27,976 nt of DNA, from positions 1 to 27,976 of the IMG/VR virus record IMGVR_UViG_3300027749_000411; one strand, written 5' to 3'. Below the pieces are notes generated by a model. It saw only the letters and a list, made by a program, of their open reading frames with translations, made no database searches and was not told the DNA's origin. A program made the translations under genes and the position numbers. The stretch is from a virus. Below, in pieces: positions 27,904-27,976 of this stretch. The first letter of the stretch is position 1. The number at the start of each line of letters is the position of its first letter.

Positions 27904-27976
27904 TTAGATGACTTTTTTGCCATCAGCAGGTTTCTGCACAGCCATGCCAGCTTTGCCGACTTTGTTCGGAGCGGAC
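27904..27976 (-). CDS. C-terminal end of a late gene cut by the window
   Basis: The last 23 full codons read SAPNKVGKAGMAVQKPADGK then KVI and a TAA. It is in the late operon, directly before the scaffold gene. By phage gene order it may belong to the portal protein or a small gene between portal and scaffold; this fragment cannot decide it. Confidence 0.6.
   Translation of the reverse strand, partial: SAPNKVGKAGMAVQKPADGKKVI

Overview
The window reads as part of a tailed double-stranded DNA phage genome (or a phage contig from a metagenome). It has a major capsid protein with scaffold, a head-tail adaptor, a tail-nozzle protein, fibre-like proteins, a holin and endolysin, and a recombination set (YqaJ-type exonuclease plus RecT-type annealing protein). 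The short-tail pieces (adaptor next to a nozzle protein, large internal-virion-like proteins, no tail tube or tape measure) suggest podovirus morphology. No integrase, repressor or tRNA is visible. A proteobacterial, perhaps freshwater betaproteobacterial, host is a guess from the style of the small accessory proteins and from consensus DnaA boxes.

Layout: (1) 1-460, two small leftward genes. (2) 460-1114, a long non-coding, partly AT-rich region with palindromes, a leftward terminator and a good rightward promoter. (3) 1115-9843, a rightward early/middle block of about 25 tightly packed, mostly tiny genes: a SprT-like protease, DUF7249-like and other small proteins, an HNH nuclease, a run of Cys-rich mini-proteins, then YqaJ exonuclease, RecT, an SSB-tailed protein and a nuclease-like protein, ending in a glycosyltransferase and a methyltransferase. 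Several of these genes share a leader of the form CCTAACCTAACCCTGGAG. Consensus DnaA boxes at 3241-3652 and a large nested hairpin at 3349-3456 mark a possible origin or attenuation region. (4) 27976-9833, a leftward late block. In transcription order it holds scaffold, capsid, decoration-like proteins, adaptor, nozzle, two fibre-like genes with small structural genes between them, four large virion or ejection-type proteins, small genes, and a lysis cassette (membrane protein, three-TM holin, M15 peptidase). It ends with two very basic small proteins that run head-on into the methyltransferase gene.

How it works together: early proteins probably remodel the host and build recombination-dependent replication. 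No polymerase, primase or helicase lies in this window, so replication may lean on the host or on genes outside it. Late genes build and release the virion; portal and terminase are expected just beyond the right edge. Many neighbouring genes overlap by 1-4 bases (ATGA, GTGA, TTGA, TAATG), which implies translational coupling. Several genuine small genes are under 60 codons and one gene appears to use an ATT start; these are listed with their reasons.
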